NCBI GenBank assembly: GCA_946811185.2
Contig: OX328106.1
Span: 49,674,311-49,738,310, forward strand
Origin: Hippopus hippopus
Taxonomy: Eukaryota > Mollusca > Bivalvia > Cardiida > Cardiidae
Length of the DNA: 64,000 nucleotides
Direction: 5' to 3'
Positions 1 through 10,520 of the stretch are shown here, piece by piece; position 1 is the stretch's first letter; every line of letters starts with the position of its first letter. Below the pieces are notes generated by a model. It ran no database searches and was not told the DNA's origin. It saw only the letters and a program-made list of their open reading frames with translations. A program made the translations under genes and the position numbers.

Positions 1-1480
1 CAAAAATCACAAAATACTGAAATTATTTTTACGAGTGTAGAGCGAGATCAGAACACCCAGTACGTGTGGTCCGATCCTCATTGACGGAAATGTTCGAGAT
101 ATCCCCATTAAATGAGTGACTCTGCAATAGCACAGTCTTACCTAGCGTTCTTATTGAAACCATGTTGATGAAAGCTTATTTAACCCTTTACCAAACAATC
201 CCTGGTTTTAACTACCCCAAGGAAGGATCCTTCGAATACACCGTTGAAAAAGGAGAAAATGCCGGTAACCAGCATTTTCTCCTTTCCCCACAATGCTTGT
301 ACTCTTTCAAAGTCAAGATTCAATTTTTGAGTCACATTTATCTTGTCATATGCAAATACTTTCAATCTGGACGAGTCTAAAAGTTTGTCGCCTTGTAAAG
401 AGTCAAAAAGTAATAAAGCAAAGTAAGTGATGATGCCAAATGAATCCTCAAATCCTTTATACTATCATTACTGTTTCTTCTAACAGGGTAGAACTTGATC
501 GAACCGCTCAGGACGCGCAGTTCGATTCCTGCTCCCCACTGTCCGAGACTTTAGTATAGTCTTATTAAAGAAATAAGTAGGCTTGCGATACTTGAGCCGT
601 ATACAGCATACAGGTTGATAAAAGACCATTCAAACATTTAATAAAGAAAAAAAAAATGCCGATCTAAGTCAGCCTCTTTAAAGGCTACTTACAACTACAC
701 GTAATACTGTTTTTACGAACAGTGTTGAACGAAATCAGACCGCCCAAAACGTGCAGTCCGATCTTCGATCCCGACCGTCCGTCATTAATGAAATATTCTC
801 AGTACAAAAGAAATAAGTGATCTTGTAATTCTTTGCCCATTTACACTGCACAAACTGGAAATAAATTCATGAAATCACGTGTTTTCTCCTAGAACTGAAT
901 CAATGACAGTACAATTCAGATCGTTGAGTAAATTTACATTTGATATATTAGTTTATTAGTTTACGAACGGTGTAAAGCGTGATCGGACCTCAAAGAACTT
1001 TCAGTACGATCTTCGATCAACACTGATTTACCAAATATTTATAAACGTTTTAATGATTGTCCGAACAGTCTAGACCAAGAATCAAGAACGCTCAGTCCAA
1101 TCCTTGATCCTTACCGCTCGGTACTTTCAGATATTTCTATAAAAGAAACCTTGAAACTGCAACATGCCTGAATTATACCATGCACAAATCACAAATACTA
1201 TCAGAAAATCACATTTTCACGCTTGAAACAAAATTTAATGATACCACGAATCGGCTTTCCAAATGCCAACTGAGTCTCTTTATTGTTTTACAAAAATGGT
1301 AGATCGAGATCGGACAGCTCAGAACGTGCAGTCCGATCCTCGATCCCCACTGTCCGCTTCCTTTGATATTATACTCAAACCTTAAAGCACTTTTCATTAC
1401 TAAACTTGTCTTAGGGGGCAAAGTAGATCAAAATCAGACTGCACAAAACATGCAGTTCCATCTCCGATCCACACTGTCCA
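1..1480. repeat. Cluster of old, diverged hairpin-core repeats
   Basis: About seven diverged copies of one motif recur near 25-75, 500-545, 715-785, 965-1015, 1070-1125, 1300-1355 and 1425-1480. Each has an arm like AGATCAGAACGCNCAG, then a complementary arm like GCAGTCCGATC, and usually a CACTGTCCG tail. This is the same core as the better preserved family B and C hairpins further right, so these are probably decayed MITEs. A family A element lies inside at 180-406. No exon was recognised. Confidence 0.55.
180..406. mobile_element. Family A TTAA hairpin MITE
   Basis: First of about 60 copies of the main repeat in the window. General plan: TTAA, then CCCTTTACCAAACAATCC; a short unique arm; a central palindrome reading GGAGAAAATGCTGGT-N-ACCAGCATTTTCTCC extended outward by GGGAAAA and CATTGT; a second unique arm containing GCAAATGCTTTCAATTTGG; then GGTAAAGRGTTAA. 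The ends form terminal inverted repeats that include the TTAA. There is no coding capacity. In this copy the left TTAA is intact and the right end has decayed to AGTCAA. Confidence 0.8.
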
Positions 1481-1764
1481 CCTTGCTTGAACACTACAGA
1501 AAAAAAGCCATCATGAGATCACAATCATCTCGGTCCTATTCCAGACTGCAAATGTCCATTGGGTTTATCCTGCACTTCACTGGTAAAATCTAGAGATGAG
1601 TAACACTATAATAATATTTTAGCCCGAAGTGATAAGTGAAAACTATAGAAATGAAGAAAAACAGTCAAATGAACATAGTCGATGGCCAGGCAGGAGTAAA
1701 TAGAGTATTTACTGATTTGTCTTGTCGGCTGTCTAGGCAAAAACACTAAGGATAGTAACTTAGT

Positions 1765-2632
1765 TTATTGAAACTGAGAAAGATCGTCTGCTTTTAGCAC
1801 TCTGTGTATTTTACTGTTTTTGTCCTTCACCAAAATGACTCCATCGGATGTCCATACACTGGTGACGGCCCCTGACTTAAAAAGTTGCCTACTTTGACAT
1901 AGGAGTCTGCTTCTCTGGCGCGTGAGATCTTCATTGACAAAGACACTAGAATGGCCACATTTACGCAGATTCACCCTTGACCGATAAAGCAGTTGTCTTG
2001 TTCTGTACGATGTGAATTTCACAATAATAGCCCGGGTTTTATTTCCACCAGGTTTGCCGACACGATGTGACCTATCAATGTCCTCTTTCTGGATATTTAC
2101 ATTCAAGTCTTTACAAATGTTTAGTATCACATTGTCTGTGTCTTCACGTGCAGGGTTCTCTGGAATTCCGGTAATTCGTAGACAATTACGTCTACTGTAC
2201 TGCTCTAAAGACTCTGTTGTAAGCTCTACACTTTCAATCTTTGTCTTTAATTGTTCATTTTCACTGGCTAGGCGTTGATTTTCTTTGACAAGATCACTAT
2301 TCACTTGCTCAAGAGACAATACCCTGGCTTGTAAAGCAGACACTACCCCCATCAACGATCGACTGAACTGACGCTGCCATCACAGACTTCACTAATTCTT
2401 CAAGGTCATTCTGAAATGATCCTTTTATAGCATCTGCAATAATATTAAGCTCCTCGACACCTAGGGCTATGCGTGGAGATACAGTAGGCTCCAATGATAC
2501 AGGCTGAGGTTCACTCATTCTTTCAGTCAAGGACTTTTTTACTTCGGAATAATCGAGAGGGGATGACAACGGTCTTTTTTTATTATCTGAATGCGACTGC
2601 AACGGAGTTGTCTGTTGAGAGGTGTCACTCAT
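1765..2632 (-). pseudogene. LINE ORF1-like protein gene, frameshifted
   Basis: Read from 2632 down to 1765, the sequence encodes an ORF1-type RNA-binding protein of a non-LTR retrotransposon. The first 107-codon frame starts MSDTSQQTT and has a polar, proline-rich N-terminus. The second frame continues with a heptad-like coiled coil (residues such as LEQVNSDLVKENQRL), then SLEQYSRRNCLRITGIPE, DRSHRVG and RAIIVKFTS, the RRM-like and C-terminal motifs typical of L1-type ORF1 proteins. The frames meet at a run of five G on the minus strand (about 2345-2350); one extra base there explains the break. The rest of the frame is open. No reverse transcriptase ORF follows at lower coordinates, so this is a broken or ORF1-only insertion. 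A natural frameshift or a sequencing slip in the G run are both possible. Confidence 0.8.
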
Positions 2633-3120
2633 AATACGTTTATGGTATTATTCTCAAGTCTTACAAAGTTTTACACAGTATCCTTGTTGTCGGTTTGTTT
2701 CAGTTTTGGTAGTAAAAATCCTTTCCTATCGTGAGATAATAATGCGGTGATCGTAGAAATAACGATCCCATAGGAAATACACATAAACCGTTAACAGGTA
2801 AACCCTCACAGTTTCAAGCTGAGAACATCTCACACTTCTCTCAGTAATAAAGTAAAGGATAGGTTGGTGGGATAATGGCCCTCGCGTCGCAAAACTCAAA
2901 AAACCTCTAAATATCACACATATGAAAGAGATGTATGTCTATCAACATCCAAACTGTATCACTTACATTTCCTTTTCCAGAATGTCAATTTCAGACGCAG
3001 ATAAATCCGTAAATAATCACATATATTATATTTTTTCCAGAACGATAGAAAAATAAACAACCTGACTCAATCACGTGACTCTCGGATTCAATCCTTATAT
3101 GTAAATTTATGGGATGAACT
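2633..3120. other. Unassigned sequence upstream of LINE ORF1
   Basis: On the minus strand this lies just before the ORF1 start and could be the 5' UTR or promoter of the retroelement. I see no coding exon, hairpin family or tandem repeat in it. Confidence 0.3.
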
Positions 3121-4190
3121 GATCTATAACTTTTTTTCTTTAATATCCCTACATGTCTTGTTTATCGTTCCGAAAACACTGTGGCAGCGGGCGACGGTTT
3201 TTTTTTGCAGTATGCAACATCTCCACTTGCGTCAGTGTTTTCTCAATATCGCACGTATGATTATTTATCCCTTTCTGCAAGCATACGATAACACTTTTCC
3301 TTTTAATTTATATATTACTACCTACTGTAGACTTTTTTTTTTTCCCAGTCTAGCGGCAGACGATGCCTGTTAGCGCCGTGGCGAATGGATAATCTGTTCG
3401 ATAAGAGCACTTTCTCCGTTTGCAACAGTGTTAACACATCTATGTTAACAACAATGTTTACTCATGCTTACCTTATTAACAAGGCTATCTCCAAATCCAT
3501 TTAGGACAATTTTATTTAGTTGTTAACCAATATCATACAATCTATGCATAACAATCAAGTGTATGGTTTTTATTACGCATTTCGATTTCTCCCCAACCTT
3601 TACCTTTTTTTTTCCTGCATAAAAATTGAATTGTTGCAAAATGTATCTATATGTACATATGCTATCTCTATCTCTCTGATAGCTTCCCCCCTCCATTATT
3701 CCTCTATTTTGCCGTAAACCCTATGTACATACTAATTGTGTCTGTAATATTCCTATTGCTGTCATTTTCTTTCCTTTCTCTTTTTATCACGCTTTGGCCT
3801 TTGTATATCCTAATGTTCTATCCACCATTCTTTGACTGTAATATATATATCTATTTTTAATTCCTACTTTTTTGTAATGTTTTTGTTGCAGTCCCAGCCT
3901 GACTACTTATTTCTCCCCTCCCCCCCCCCCCCGGTCTATAGTACGTCCATAATTGCCACTTTCTCTCTATCCCCCACAATGCTATGCTCCGACAGATCAC
4001 CATCTTAAACACTGTGCTCTGAAAACAAATCTTTACCTCTCTTTTCCTATATCTTACTCCCTATCTATGACTCTTTTCTTTTTTTTCCTCGGAACGCCAT
4101 TAGTTTTATTTCACAATCTTATTTGTATTATTCCCCCATATTGTATTGTATAATACTTGGGTGTAATAAAGAGATATTATCTTATGTTAT
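3121..4190 (+). mobile_element. Pyrimidine-rich block, possible 3' end of a truncated retroelement
   Basis: The plus strand is strongly T/C-rich without a long meaningful ORF. It ends with a TGTAATAAAGAG polyadenylation-like signal followed by the short repetitive tail TTATCTTATGTTA. That is how many LINE 3' UTRs end. The next base begins duplication 1, so the segment ends exactly at a duplication breakpoint. No protein homology is visible; the retroelement label is inference from the tail alone. Confidence 0.4.
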
Positions 4191-4254
4191 GATAACGGCA
4201 AGACGGCTTCCGCTCTGAATGGGAAAAATGCTGACCACTGATTGGCTTATTGGT

Positions 4255-4925
4255 TTTTGATTGACAGCTCTGGCGTTTGGTCAATTATGCTGTACATGGA
4301 TAAAGCAGGCAGAGTCCTAGGTCTCATTACTATGTTTTCAATTTTACATGGTTTAAGCGAGCAGACACCAGTCTTGTACCTTTTGGGTTCACAATATATA
4401 TGTTGCACATGGATAAAGCAGGCAGAGTACTAGGTCTCATTACTGATTGATTGACTGATTAATTGTTTGGTGTTTAACGCCCTTTTCAACATTATTTCAG
4501 TTATGTAGCGGCGGCAAGTACACCTATCCATGCTTCTCTGGAGTCTCTTTTACCAGTACTCTACACACTTTTCTTTTCAAGCTGCTGGCTGCTTTCCCAC
4601 TTAACCATCGTCGAGACAATGGTCAGCGGTGGGAGAGGAATGAATGGTCCCATTACTGTGTTTACCATTTACATGGTTAAAGCAAACAGGCACCTTTAGC
4701 TTATGGGTTCACTTTACATATGATGTACATGGATAAAGCAGACAGAGTCCTAGGTCTCATTACTTTTCCAGGGTTAAAGGAAACAGACACCTGAACTTTT
4801 TGGGTTCACTAAATTATAACAAATAAATTATGCTGTACATGGTTTAAGCAAGCAAGGTCCTAGGTCTCATTACTATTCCATGGTTAAAGCAAACAAATAC
4901 CTATTATGGGTTCACTATTTACCCT
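4255..4925 (+). repeat. Imperfect tandem repeat of about 115-120 bp, four units, split by a SINE
   Basis: Units share ACATGGATAAAGCAGGCAGA, then TCCTAGGTCTCATTACT, a variable ACATGGTTAAAGCAAACAG segment and TGGGTTCAC. Starts fall near 4290, 4395, 4725 and 4830. The second unit is interrupted by the SINE at 4445-4650. The 63-codon ORF across the first units is a by-product of the repeat. The array recurs at 49116-49790. Confidence 0.75.
4445..4650 (-). mobile_element. SINE in antisense orientation with 7-bp target duplication
   Basis: CATTACT flanks the insert on both sides (4438-4444 and 4651-4657). On the minus strand the insert ends in an AATC-rich tail preceded by GGCGTTAAACACCAAACAAT, the tail type of many molluscan SINEs. 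The same 3' end recurs near 19615-19690, 31226-31310 and, in plus orientation, 57899-57985. The insertion predates the duplication because it is also present in copy 2 (49306-49511). Confidence 0.8.
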
Positions 4926-5229
4926 AAAAACACATTTCACAACTATAGTTGTTTTAGAAGCCAGTGCAGATCAAAATCAGATTGCACAAAGCATACAGTC
5001 TGATCTTTGATCTACACTGTCCACTTTGATGGAACAATTTGGGCAAGAACAACCTTGAAATTGCACTTACCAGTATTTCTTGACTGAAAATGTCTTTTGG
5101 GTTTATTTGGCTCACCCAGGGTTAAATGATTACAGTGGTACTATAGCTACATCTACTGTTATATCACTATGTAGCATTTACAAGGTTAAAGCAAACTAAC
5201 ACCTACATGTATTTCACATCTGTTCACAT

Positions 5230-5456
5230 TTAACCCTTTTCTAAACGACAGATTTTGGACATGTCCAAATTGAAAGCATTTGCAGACAGCAAATTTGAAA
5301 TCGGGTACAATGAGCTGAAGTTCTCTGATAGGGAAGAAAACATTGTGGGAAAAGGAGAAACTGCTTGTTACAAGCAATTTCTCCTTTTCCAGCAATGTTT
5401 TCAAAGGTTTCATTCCAAGGGTTGTTAAAACTCGGAATTGTTTGGTACAGGGTTAA
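5230..5456. mobile_element. Family A MITE
   Basis: TTAA is intact at both ends (5230-5233 and 5453-5456), with the AAACGACAGATTTTGGAC arm on the left. The hairpin core is the variant GGAGAAACTGCTTGTTACAAG, with compensating changes on the other arm. A degenerate, end-less relative follows at about 5462-5590. Confidence 0.85.
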
Positions 5457-5628
5457 ATGGTAAATACTCTACAAAACAATCGCATTTCAAAATTCTGAGA
5501 CAGAAAACTTCTAAAAAAAGTATTGTGAAAAATGAGAAAATGCTAGTGTACAGCAGTTTCTCTATTTTAAACAACATTTCATTTTCCAAAACAACGAAAC
5601 CTCCCCCCCCCTTATTTTAGAGCCACGT

Positions 5629-5853
5629 TTAACCCTTTGCCATATGCTGCAATGTTTTAATGGCAATGAGGAAAAGGCCTTTCGAAAACATTGTGAGAAA
5701 AGGAGAAAATGTTGGTAACAAGCATTTTGTTGTTTGCCCACAATGTTTTTACCCTTCGTATGACACAACAAATCATTTAAGCCACATCTAAAATGTTTGC
5801 AAATGCTCTCAAGTTGAACTAGTCTAAAATCTTGTTGTGTGGCAAAGAGTTAA
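5629..5853. mobile_element. Family A MITE
   Basis: TTAA-bounded copy with ends CCCTTTGCC and GGCAAAGAG. These show a matching T-to-C/A-to-G change in both terminal repeats relative to the usual CCCTTTACC. The hairpin core is partly eroded on its right arm (GCATTTTGTTGTTTGCCC). Confidence 0.85.
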
Positions 5854-6291
5854 TATAACAGTCTGCAAAATTTAACAATTTCAATATGGACAAGTCTAAT
5901 ATTTTGTCAATGGATAAGGGGCTAATGATATTAGAAAGTTATCATTTTATATGCATCTATTACTCGAACAAATTGACCTGAAATTGACCTTTATGCAGCA
6001 AATAATTAAAGAGTGAATATTTATATCATCGGGTATAAACGGATGGTATGGAAATTCTGTTAACGGTAAATGTCGGGTTTGCCCCCAAAAGTACCATAGT
6101 CAAAATATGAGAGCTTTTGTGGACGATATGGATCAAAATCAGACTGCACAGAAAGTGCATCTTAGTTCTGTCACCCGCCACATATTACCAATTTAAACCA
6201 ATAAAATCATGTTTATTTCAGGTATTTTGAGTATTCTTTAAAGACACAATAAATCTATTAGCTGCATAAGGAGTTGAAAATCGTTCACATA

Positions 6292-7127
6292 CGAGGTGTA
6301 GTCAGAAAGTTCCCGGACTGGTCAATTTATAAGCATACTAGCGTTCCAAATATGCTAAAATTTGCTACACTTATACATGTCATCTCACCCTTCTTTTTTG
6401 CATGTGTCTAAAAATAATTAATTTGATAATTCGTCTGTAGACGATGCTAAACAATATGTGGGTACTTAGTTACGGAGCGCTTTAAAAATTTTAGCGTGTG
6501 GGAATTTCTTGATCATAAACAAACATTATAAGTTTGATTAAATGCCACCATAATGTCATGAATTTTTGCATGCAGTCACATCAACGTTATTTCAAAGTAA
6601 TTCTGAAGCATCAGCATGATCTATTCATAATCTCAAATTTGACAAGTGTTTTTGATAGCAATGGAAGAATTTCAGGATGGTCAAACGTCAACGTCAAATG
6701 ATCACATGGGGCAGCGTGCAGTCATAAAGTTATGCGTATGAGCCAGAATGACGCCGACGGACACATGTCAGACCGGCAAAAATCAATGGACGATATCGCC
6801 GATACTGCAGGACTTGGCCAAGCAAATGTGCATAAAAATGCTTACGCAAGATTTTGGAATAAGTAAAGTGTGTGCTCAATGGATCCCTGGACTATTAACT
6901 GCAGAAAACATGCCTAAACAGAAATAGTCCAGGGATCCATCGAGCACACACTTTACTTATTCCAAAATCTTGTGTAAGCATTTTTATGCACATTTGCGTA
7001 GCCATGATTCATGAATTTCCATGTGTCCGTCGGCGAGATGACATGTATAAGTGTAGCAAATTTAACATGATTGGGACACTAGTATGCTTATAAATTGACC
7101 AGTCTGGGGACTTCCGACTGCACCTCA
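6292..7127. mobile_element. Mariner-like element, deleted, with internal inverted duplication
   Basis: The element is flanked by TA (6290-6291 and 7128-7129). Terminal inverted repeats of about 95 bp begin YGAGGTGYAGTC and include CTGGTCAATTTATAAGC and ACACTTATACATGTCATCTC. Inside, fragments starting at the ATG at 6661 resemble the helix-turn-helix region of mariner transposases in mixed frames; VCAQWIPGLLTAENMPKQK, followed by a stop, is the clearest. The segment at about 6827-6905 is followed directly by its own inverted copy (about 6918-7003), making a large internal palindrome. No catalytic domain remains, so it cannot move by itself. The copy in duplication 1 copy 2 is at 51140-51972. 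Confidence 0.82.
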
Positions 7128-7449
7128 TAGTTCCACATGTAGACGACATTAGCCAAAGCTAAGTTTTCATAGCAATTCAAGCATGTAATATATGGTAATA
7201 GAGGTCATTTATTTCATGTCAATTTGTTCGCGTAATACCAGAGGTAAACAATAAGCAGTACACATTTTTCACATGTAAAAGTCAGCTGAGATCTAACATT
7301 ACAAAGATTGGATAGAGGATGGACACGGTGCTAGATACTTACGTGTACGATGCTGTCCAGTTAGTATGACTATAGAATTGAAAAAAATACTGACTGCATG
7401 ATCTCTATTTGTAACAGAAAGGCAACCCTAATTGGGCGTCCTTTATATC

Positions 7450-7671
7450 TTAACCCTCTACAACACAATCCAGACTTTACACGACCCAAGGGAGAAGCCT
7501 TTGACAACATTGTGGGAAAAGGAGAAAATGCTGGTAACCAGCATTTTCTCCTTTTCCAACAATGTTTTCTAACCTTTGAATGCCAAATTTTTTGTTTTAA
7601 GTTAAATTTGTCATCTGCAAATGCTTTCAATTTGGACAAGGCTAAAATTTTGTCGTCTGGTAAAGGGTAAA
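7450..7671. mobile_element. Family A MITE
   Basis: The left end TTAACCCTCTACAACACAATCC is slightly changed and the right end is GGTAAAGGGTAA. The central hairpin is well kept, with CAACAATG replacing CCACAATG on its right arm. Confidence 0.85.
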
Positions 7672-8899
7672 CAAAGGAAACAGAGAAATATAAAGAAATT
7701 TGCTCAGTAGTTTGTCACAAATTAGCTTGTGGAGCACTAAATTGATTGTAAGGATATTTTCATCTAGGAGGAAAACCCCTCTGAAAGTTGATATTTCAAG
7801 CAGACAGTATAGAATCAAGATCAGACCACTAGTTCTATGCAGTCTGCATTCTGGCCAAAACAGCATTAACCCTCACTAGACTTCTAAACAATCCTATGAT
7901 TGCAATGTTTCCTAAATTCACTGCATTAACAGTTCCGATTTCCTTGATGTAAAAGACCAGTGGAAATGTATGAATTTCTTGCAGATCGACCAAGCAAATC
8001 TTGTTTTTGCACCAATGTGAAATAAAAGTGATCATAAACTGTCATGTTCTCTTAATGAACTTATACCCATATAAGGATTTAAAAAAAAAAAAAAAAAAAT
8101 TAAAGAAAAAAAGCGCTTTGCTAGTTTCTTTATTCTTGAAACAAATAGACCTTCATTTATCTTTTATTTGAAGTAGATCTACAATTAATTTAAAATTTGT
8201 ACTTGAGAAACTAGGGTCAACAAAAATACCTTGGCTGCCTGGCACCATTCAACTCTTAGAAGACCCAGTAAGCTCAACAGGCATTTTCACTCTAGAAATA
8301 GGACCCAAATGATTGCAATATCAAGGATACTTTGGTAAAAAACGTGTCTGTACAGCAGACAGTGTAGATCAAAGATCAGACTGCACATTTTGTGCAATCT
8401 GATCATGATCTACACTGGCTAGAGAGGTAACTGTAGTTGTGGAAGGCATTCCAAGGATTAAGGCTTATACAAGCATGTTTCACTGATAAAAGTTCATGTT
8501 TATAACAGAGAGACATATTTATGACAGAAGGACATACAAAGTGACCTCACACTAGTTAACGTAAACTTTACTAGGACAAACACTATCAACTCTGTAGCTG
8601 ACCATAACAATTTTGAAATAGTATGGCAAGTAAAGAAATTATCCATAATGAAAATATTTCCCCATCAGTCACATTGATAATAATAGAATCATTTTTTTGA
8701 TGCATTTCTTTTAAATCTGTTCTTTTTCCTAGCCTTCTTTAGAAGCATTTAAAAGTATTGGGTAAAAAAGGTCAACTCATTTATTGCTTTGCCCATGTAA
8801 AAAATAACTGGGCAACTAAGAATGATCATTTCAACTTTTAAAGTAATGATGAGAGACTTAAATCCCTACTTTCAAGTTTATTGTGGAAGAGTTCATTTT
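7672..8899. other. Gene-free interval with two hairpin-core relics
   Basis: Hairpin cores of the AGATCAGACTGCACA type lie near 7810-7850 and 8355-8420. The second is good: GACAGTGTAGATC faces GATCATGATCTACACTG. A poly-A run of about 18 bases lies at 8082-8099. I see no exon. Confidence 0.5.
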
Positions 8900-9136
8900 A
8901 AATCTTTACTAGACGACAAAATCTCAGACTCATCCATATTGAAAGCATTTGCAAACGACAAATTACATCTGGCTAAAACAATTTTAATTTCAATAAGAAA
9001 GGAAAGAAAAAATTGTGGGAAAAGGAGAAAATGCTGGTTAGCAGCATTATCTCCTTTTCCCACAACGTTTTTTTCTCTTTCAAACAAAATTTGCACCATA
9101 TGAGCCACACTGAAGTAGTCATATGCAAATGTTTTC
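8900..9136. mobile_element. Family A MITE truncated at a duplication breakpoint
   Basis: It starts with CTTTACTAGACGACAAAATC and keeps the hairpin. It breaks off after ATATGCAAATGTTTTC, where the sequence becomes that of duplication 2. The full right end is present in the other copy (53730-54008). Confidence 0.85.
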
Positions 9137-9853
9137 TTTCTTTGGAAAGTTCTTTTTTTTCCTCTTATGGATTAAGTACTGTTTATTCTGAGAAATACTC
9201 GTTCTATAATTTGTCAAATATGTTTTAAGCATCTTCTTTTTAAATGGGAAATAGTTTCATTGCTATGCCTTACCAAATTACTTCAAAAACATCTATTTAT
9301 CTTTATACTCTACAAAAGAAAGCAGCACTTTCAGATTAATCTAAAATCAACATAATTATATAGTAATAAGTGACTTCAGATTCTTGAAAATGCTTTGAAT
9401 TTTGATAAAAGCTTCAGTGATATCGTTTTCAAAAATCCATCAAATTCTGAGAAATACTCTTTGCTGCTTAAATCCTATCCCTAGAACAGATATGTATAAA
9501 TTTCGGATGCCAGCAGAAAGCGACTCGAAAACACTGTGATCAAAAGTGTTCTGCTGCTGAGAAAAAGGTAATAGCATAGGGTAGATAATGTTAATCGTTC
9601 AACACTGATACTTGTATACAACAACAGTTTATACGCCATCGAATTCTTTTATTTTTTTTCTCCAATTAAAGATTATATCATGAGTATTACTTTTTCATGT
9701 CTTTTTTAAATCATCCAGGCAATAGTGACCCTTGGCATATTTATGGATAGTGTAGATTAAGATCAGATAGAAAGCAGAGATACTGAATTACTTGACCGAC
9801 TCAGTATATAGATTACATTGTACAAGCCTTTTCTATTCTGCTCCAGAGAGGTA

Positions 9854-10064
9854 TTAACCTTTCACAAAACAAACATGTGTTTTTATGACCCTAAGGAAAT
9901 TGGCTTTTGAAAAAGTATGGGAAAAAGAGAAAATGCTGATAACAAGCATTTTCTCCTTTTCTCACATAGTATCCTACCTTATTGGTGATGGATTTCATCG
10001 GTAAGGCCACAATTTAATTTGTTGTCTGCCAATGGAAGTCTTTTGTAGTCAAGAAAAGGATTAA
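9854..10064. mobile_element. Family A MITE
   Basis: Ends are TTAACCTTTCACAAAAC and AAAGGATTAA, with clear TTAA at both. The hairpin is GAGAAAATGCTGATAACAAG with a partly matching right arm. The paralogous copy is 25576-25785. Confidence 0.8.
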
Positions 10065-10092
10065 TTATTCAAGAACAACAACAGATTTTTTT

Positions 10093-10314
10093 TTAAACTC
10101 TTTACCAAACAACAAAAGTTTGGACTTGTCCAAATCCAAAGCATTTGCAGACGGCAGATGAAATATGGCACACACAGTGAGAATTGTATTTGAAAAAGAC
10201 GAAAACATTTTAGGAAAAGAAGAAAATGCTGGTTTCCAGCATTTTCTCCTGTACCAAAATTGTTTTCAAAAGCTTTTTATGTTAGGACTGCTAAAATTCA
10301 TAATTTTTGGTTAA
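10093..10314. mobile_element. Family A MITE
   Basis: The left end is TTAAACTCTTTACC and the right end GGTTAAGG. The hairpin core is GAAGAAAATGCTGGTTTCCAG. The paralogous copy is about 25816-26047. Confidence 0.8.
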
Positions 10315-10520
10315 GGATTGAAAAAAGATATACCCGGATTGATAGCACATTATCTATCCAGATAGTATGGAAATTACTCCTCTGTTGGCTGCAAAACTAA
10401 ACCTAAATGTTGACTCTGAAGCAGATGACATCATTTTTGACCTCTTTAAATTGAAAGCATGTGCAGAAGATGAAGGTGATGCTAATGATTTGTCTCTAGA
10501 AGGATAGAAAATATTGTGTA

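Larger units (their letters stand above)
4190..9136 (+). repeat. Segmental duplication 1, copy 1 (4.9 kb)
   Basis: The block matches 49051-53967 in the same orientation at an offset near 44.86 kb, with only scattered substitutions and a few indels (for example 17 bases near 6075 absent from the other copy, and a 46-base insertion near 52770 in the other copy). It contains a tandem repeat with a SINE, several family A MITEs and a mariner remnant. The left edge abuts a LINE-like tail. The right edge cuts through a family A element at about 9136. Confidence 0.93.

Noticed and set aside
7398..7670. About 90-codon ORFs on both strands over family A MITEs, here and at many other copies
   Set aside because: The same peptide pieces (VENIVGKGENAGYQHFLLF and similar) recur on both strands because the palindrome is translated. 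No gene structure.
9121..9131. Octamer transcription-factor site (ATGCAAAT) at a duplication edge
   Set aside because: The word is part of the family A arm (GCAAATGCTTTC) and occurs in most copies; no promoter context.
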